Origin: Willaertia magna
Taxonomy: Eukaryota; Heterolobosea; Eutetramitea; Acrasida; Naegleriidae
Length of the DNA: 10,471 nt
Assembly (NCBI GenBank): GCA_902984215.1
Contig: CADWAF010004341.1
Span: forward strand, 1 to 10,471
Direction of reading: 5' to 3'
In this document: piece by piece, positions 6,738 to 10,471 of the stretch
Layout of the letters: each line of letters starts with the position of its first letter
Position numbering within the stretch: the first letter of the stretch is position 1
The notes under the pieces: model-generated
Database searches by the model: none
Told to the model about the DNA's origin: nothing
What the model saw: the letters and a program-made list of their open reading frames with translations, nothing else
Program-made: the position numbers and the translations under genes

Positions 6738-9700
6738 ATGCCAATTCCGATACCCAAGCCCAAAAACTTTTCCTACTATTTCACCTTTTCATTAAAATAC
6801 ATTTCCATTCCCATTCTTATCGCACTAACCTTCTTTCAACTCATTCTCATCTTATCCCTTCATACATTTACCGTATGTTTCAAATGTGGAGGATTTGAAT
6901 TCATTATCGTTCTACTTCTAGGCTTATTGACGACCCTTTGTTTAGGCTATTTTTATTTTTTGTATTTTATGACTTGGCGAAGACTATTCCAACAATATGA
7001 AGATTATCAAGAGGATTTACTACAAAAAAATGGCGGGGAAGAGAGTGGTAGTGAGCTAGCCTCGTCGTTAGGTAGTATGGATATTGAGTTGAGTATTAAA
7101 AGAAGAGGGGATTTAGCGGAAAGATATAAGATTGGACATATGGGTAGAAGGTTATTATCTTTTTATTTAAGTTATCGCGTTATAATAGATATTATTTCAT
7201 GGGTTATATGTGTTATTGGATTATTAGCCTTTATAGTTAATTCAATCTTTATAATAATTTTTGTATCTATCGTTGAATCTACGAAAGTTGACAGAGCAGG
7301 AACTTATAATGTTTTAAATACAAATATTAAAACAAATTATACATTAGCTGAAAGAAATGTAACAATTGAAAGAGAACCTAATGGAGTAATTCATATTAAA
7401 GCTAAAACTGATTATGATTTGTATTTTGGTCAAGGTTTTGTTTCAGCTCAAGAAAGAATGTTTCAAATGGAATTAAATAGAAGAATTTTTACTGGAACGG
7501 TTAGTGAGATTGCTGGAAGTGCAGCTTTAAGTATTGATAAGTTTGCCAGATCTATGGGTTTTAAACAAATTGTTGAAGAGGAAGTAAAGATGTTGGAAAA
7601 TGATTCGAAATCTAAAGCAATTTTACAAGCCTTTGCAGATGGTGTGAATACTTATTTAAAGACTACTAGCAGATCCAAGTTGGGCCCTGAATTTAGTTTA
7701 CTTTTTGGTTATACACCAAAAGAATGGACTATAAATGACAGTGTTGGATGGTCAAAGTTAATTGCTTGGGATTTATGTACTAATGTTGATGATGAAATGA
7801 AAAGATACAGTGTGATTAGAAGAGGTGTTAGTGTCAATAGAGTTGAGGAATTATATCCAGCAATGAGGACTGTAGATGTAGATGAGAAGGGAAATTATTA
7901 CTATAATAACGTGACAACAATTCTGTGGAAAGAAGATTTAAATATTACCACCACTTTAGAGCAAGATTATGAAATAGAAAAGAAGTTATTTGACAATTCG
8001 GGTGCCTATTTTACAACAAAAGGCACTACAACAAATAAATTAAAGAGAGATAAAAGTGGAAAGGAAAAGGAAAAAACGTGGTATCATTCTTTATCAGCTG
8101 TTTATGAACATTTATCAACAATATTGGGTGACACAAATGATAAATTAGGATTAAAAGGAAATGAGAGAATTCAAGAAGAATTACTATCAAGGATATTTAA
8201 AAAAGATAACGAGGCAAGTAATAATTGGGTTATTAGTGGTAAATTCACTGAAAGTGGTAAACCAATACTTAGTAACGATCCACATTTAACTATTTCTGCT
8301 CCTGGAATTTGGTTATTATTCCACCTAAATTCTGAGGAGTCAAATTTAGATACTATTGGTGTTTCATTTGTTGGAGTTCCTGGAATGACCATTGGAAGAA
8401 ATAAGTATATCGCGTGGGGATTGACTAATTCTGGACCTGATGTTCAAGATACCTATGTTATGAAGATTCACCCTTCTACTAATGTTAATAATAATCAGTA
8501 TTATTATTGGATGGATGGTAAGGCAGAAGCATTCAATGTAAGAGATGAAATTATCAAGGTAAAGGGAGGAAGTGATATTGTTTATAAAGTATTTATTACA
8601 AGATTTGGTCCAATCATTAATGATGTATTTGAAAGTCAAGCAGGTAAAGTAAATTGGAGTAGTGATGAATCAAATATTGATTTACCAATTGCTTTAAGAT
8701 GGACAGCTCTTTTACCTAATGATACAACAATGACAGGTTATTTTAAAACATATCAAGCAACTAATTGGAATGAATTTGTTGAATCTTTAAAATTGGTTAG
8801 ATCTGTTTCTAATAATTATGTATTTGCTGATGTAAATGGTAATATTGGGGTTTATCCAGCTGGTATAGGTAATGCTGCTCCAATTAGAAAACAAGGTCAC
8901 TCTGGTATGTTTCCAGTGTTAGGTAATTCAACACAATGGGATTATGTTGGTTATATTCCACATAATCAAGTTCCATTTGTTTACAATCCAAAAAGAGGAT
9001 GGGTTGTCACAGCAAATAATAGATTAGCACCACCTGGTTTTCCATTATTAATTACAAATGATAATGCTTTTGAGTATAGAGCTAAACGTATTACGCAATT
9101 AATTACTGAGCTAGTTGAAAAAGCTACGAACCAAATTTCTAAACGACCAATTACCCCATCTGACATTATGAATGTCCAATTAGATGGAAAATCTTTACTT
9201 TTTGAAGATTTTAAATACATTTTTGAAACTATTGGAAATAGATTAATTACAAAAGGCCAACAATCATCTTCTCTTTACAACTGGAATGAAAGATTAAAGA
9301 AATGGGATGGATTTGTTTTAAGAGGTTCAAGGGAAGCCTCCCTATTCCATTTATTTATTGAACATTTACTATTATTGCCATACAAAGAGACAAATAGTAT
9401 TTGGTTCAATACTAATTATTGGAGGAAAATTATGAAGAGGGATAGTGATAAGGCCTGTTCAGATCAAGGTTTTTCTTCATGTATTGATTATGCTGAATTT
9501 GCTTTAAAGAATGCTATTGAATATGGAGGTGGTATTCCAGGTTGGAATAGTGGTGTTCATTACGTTGCTGTTGAACATAGTTTATTATCTTCTACAATAT
9601 TGTCATGTTTTACTAATAGAATGATAAGACCAAGTTCTGGTGGTTTATACACTGTAAATGTAGCTTCCACGAGATTTAAATTAAAAGAAGGAGTGACAGA

Positions 9701-9944
9701 AAAGTATATAGATACAGTTCCTACCCTTAATGAATTTACTCCTTTAAACACAGTTCATGGCGTATCTTATAGACAAATTGTTGGTTTTGTTGATGGTTCA
9801 GATTATTTCATAATTCCTTTGGGACAAAGTGGAAATTGGTTCGATGGTGAATATGATAATTTATTACCACTATATGAGGAAGGAATATATTTGGAAATGA
9901 AAACAAGAGATTATGTAGCAAAGAGAACAATGTATTTACAATAA
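6738..9944 (+). CDS. Membrane-anchored penicillin-acylase-family Ntn-hydrolase
   Basis: The encoded protein has 1068 residues. Three hydrophobic segments (about 22-46, 53-77, 147-179) anchor it. The acylase domain then runs from about 204 to the end and, with an N-in topology, should be lumenal or extracellular. Sequons at N200, N207, N391, N402, N661 and N730 agree with secretion. The alpha part starts NVTIEREPNGVIHI and has QGFVSAQERMFQMELNRR. The beta part would start at Ser494 in EASNNWVIS. It has the conserved SNDPH (His516, beta position 23), YIAWGLTN, NNYVFAD (Asn693, probable oxyanion Asn) and VTANNR. The beta length of 575 matches the family. The precursor should self-cleave before Ser494, and a Lys-rich linker precedes it. 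Family members hydrolyse amides of penicillins, cephalosporins or acyl-homoserine lactones. The substrate here is unknown. TAA at 6726-6728 lies in frame upstream, supporting this ATG. Confidence 0.92.
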   Translation: MPIPIPKPKNFSYYFTFSLKYISIPILIALTFFQLILILSLHTFTVCFKCGGFEFIIVLLLGLLTTLCLGYFYFLYFMTWRRLFQQYEDYQEDLLQKNGGEESGSELASSLGSMDIELSIKRRGDLAERYKIGHMGRRLLSFYLSYRVIIDIISWVICVIGLLAFIVNSIFIIIFVSIVESTKVDRAGTYNVLNTNIKTNYTLAERNVTIEREPNGVIHIKAKTDYDLYFGQGFVSAQERMFQMELNRRIFTGTVSEIAGSAALSIDKFARSMGFKQIVEEEVKMLENDSKSKAILQAFADGVNTYLKTTSRSKLGPEFSLLFGYTPKEWTINDSVGWSKLIAWDLCTNVDDEMKRYSVIRRGVSVNRVEELYPAMRTVDVDEKGNYYYNNVTTILWKEDLNITTTLEQDYEIEKKLFDNSGAYFTTKGTTTNKLKRDKSGKEKEKTWYHSLSAVYEHLSTILGDTNDKLGLKGNERIQEELLSRIFKKDNEASNNWVISGKFTESGKPILSNDPHLTISAPGIWLLFHLNSEESNLDTIGVSFVGVPGMTIGRNKYIAWGLTNSGPDVQDTYVMKIHPSTNVNNNQYYYWMDGKAEAFNVRDEIIKVKGGSDIVYKVFITRFGPIINDVFESQAGKVNWSSDESNIDLPIALRWTALLPNDTTMTGYFKTYQATNWNEFVESLKLVRSVSNNYVFADVNGNIGVYPAGIGNAAPIRKQGHSGMFPVLGNSTQWDYVGYIPHNQVPFVYNPKRGWVVTANNRLAPPGFPLLITNDNAFEYRAKRITQLITELVEKATNQISKRPITPSDIMNVQLDGKSLLFEDFKYIFETIGNRLITKGQQSSSLYNWNERLKKWDGFVLRGSREASLFHLFIEHLLLLPYKETNSIWFNTNYWRKIMKRDSDKACSDQGFSSCIDYAEFALKNAIEYGGGIPGWNSGVHYVAVEHSLLSSTILSCFTNRMIRPSSGGLYTVNVASTRFKLKEGVTEKYIDTVPTLNEFTPLNTVHGVSYRQIVGFVDGSDYFIIPLGQSGNWFDGEYDNLLPLYEEGIYLEMKTRDYVAKRTMYLQ

Positions 9945-9972
9945 ATTAGACCTGCTAATAATAATTTAAAAA

Positions 9973-9978
9973 AATAAA
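9973..9978 (+). terminator. Poly(A) signal AATAAA for the acylase gene
   Basis: An exact AATAAA lies 29 bases after the TAA stop, in an A-rich stretch with a second near-copy following it. Confidence 0.5.
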
Positions 9979-10185
9979 ATAAAAAACATGAATACAAAAA
10001 GTCCACGGATTAATGGTTGTTAAATATTTAAAAAAAATTATTTAAAAAACGTTTTTTTATATCTTGCGGTAGTAATTAAATTTTGTGAAATTTTAATTTA
10101 AGACATTAGCAAGCAGTCTTCCTTAATAGCTGCCTTTGTTTACCAAATTGCAACACAAAGATAAATTCAATTGATATTTAAACAT

Positions 10186-10191
10186 TTTATT
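10186..10191 (-). terminator. Poly(A) signal AATAAA for the right-edge gene
   Basis: TTTATT on the + strand reads AATAAA on the - strand, 28 bases past the stop of the gene that enters from the right. Confidence 0.5.
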
Positions 10192-10219
10192 TTACAATCA
10201 TAAATAAATTACAATAAAA

Positions 10220-10471
10220 TTACAATAACCATGCCACCAATAAACTAACCAATACACTACACCACACTAATATCCATCCACTACCACTACTAAATACAGA
10301 TATTACTGTTGTTGTTGCCCCACTAACAATACTTTTATCCTTCTTCACATCTCTAGGACTAATCACAGTAAATGCTCTAAAACTAATTGGATAAGTACTA
10401 ACATCCTCAACACCATTAACACCACCAATCTGTCCATTTACATTTACAACATCCTTTAACACTGCAGATTG
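10220..10471 (-). CDS. C-terminal fragment of a probable GPI-anchored or membrane surface protein
   Basis: The frame is open from the right edge and ends at TAA (10222-10220), giving 83 visible residues. I do not recognise a family. The last part is a Ser/Gly cluster (FSSGSG), then a hydrophobic run to the very end (WILVWCSVLVSLLVAWLL). This is the layout of a GPI-attachment signal; a single C-terminal membrane anchor is the alternative. Before it lies a Val/Thr/Ser-rich stretch with YPISFRAFTVISPRD, which could be the edge of a beta-sandwich domain. The gene converges on the acylase gene, with 275 bp between stop codons. The start lies outside the window. Confidence 0.6.
   Translation of the reverse strand, partial: QSAVLKDVVNVNGQIGGVNGVEDVSTYPISFRAFTVISPRDVKKDKSIVSGATTTVISVFSSGSGWILVWCSVLVSLLVAWLL

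Overview
The window looks like nuclear DNA of an AT-rich, free-living protist. The genes have eukaryotic features: a 39-bp GT-AG intron, AATAAA-type signals just past stop codons, Asn/Thr/His homopolymer tracts, and a kinetochore subunit. My best guess is a heterolobosean amoeba of the Naegleria type. A dictyostelid is less likely because the intergenic DNA is not extremely AT-rich. The assignment is inference.

Layout, left to right: (1) 1-1380 (+), the kinetochore coiled-coil protein Nuf2, cut at its N-terminus by the window edge, with one mini-intron. (2) 1424-4255 (-), a 943-residue Ser/Thr kinase whose C-terminal half is CaMKK-like (AMPK-kinase-like) and whose N-terminal half is low complexity. 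Genes 1 and 2 converge with only 43 bp between stop codons. (3) 4256-5119, a gene-free stretch. (4) 5120-6340 (-), a secreted polyprotein of 406 residues. It has a signal peptide followed by about ten modules, most of them short cationic amphipathic helices. Nearly every module is preceded by an (A/S)D dipeptide. (5) 6341-6737, a divergent promoter. (6) 6738-9944 (+), a membrane-anchored penicillin-acylase-family N-terminal-nucleophile hydrolase. (7) 10220-10471 (-), the C-terminal end of a probable GPI-anchored surface protein, cut by the right edge.

The item most worth attention is the polyprotein. It has the architecture of a multi-peptide antimicrobial or cytolytic precursor. It contains two recurrent cationic helix families, a 50% Arg module, two Cys/Pro modules and a short C-terminal tail. 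It lacks the six-Cys saposin-like fold of the known amoebapores and naegleriapores. It shares a 397-bp divergent intergenic region with an acylase of a family that includes enzymes acting on penicillins and acyl-homoserine lactones. A joint antibacterial role in the phagosome or outside the cell is plausible but unproven. Nuf2 and the kinase are ordinary housekeeping neighbours.
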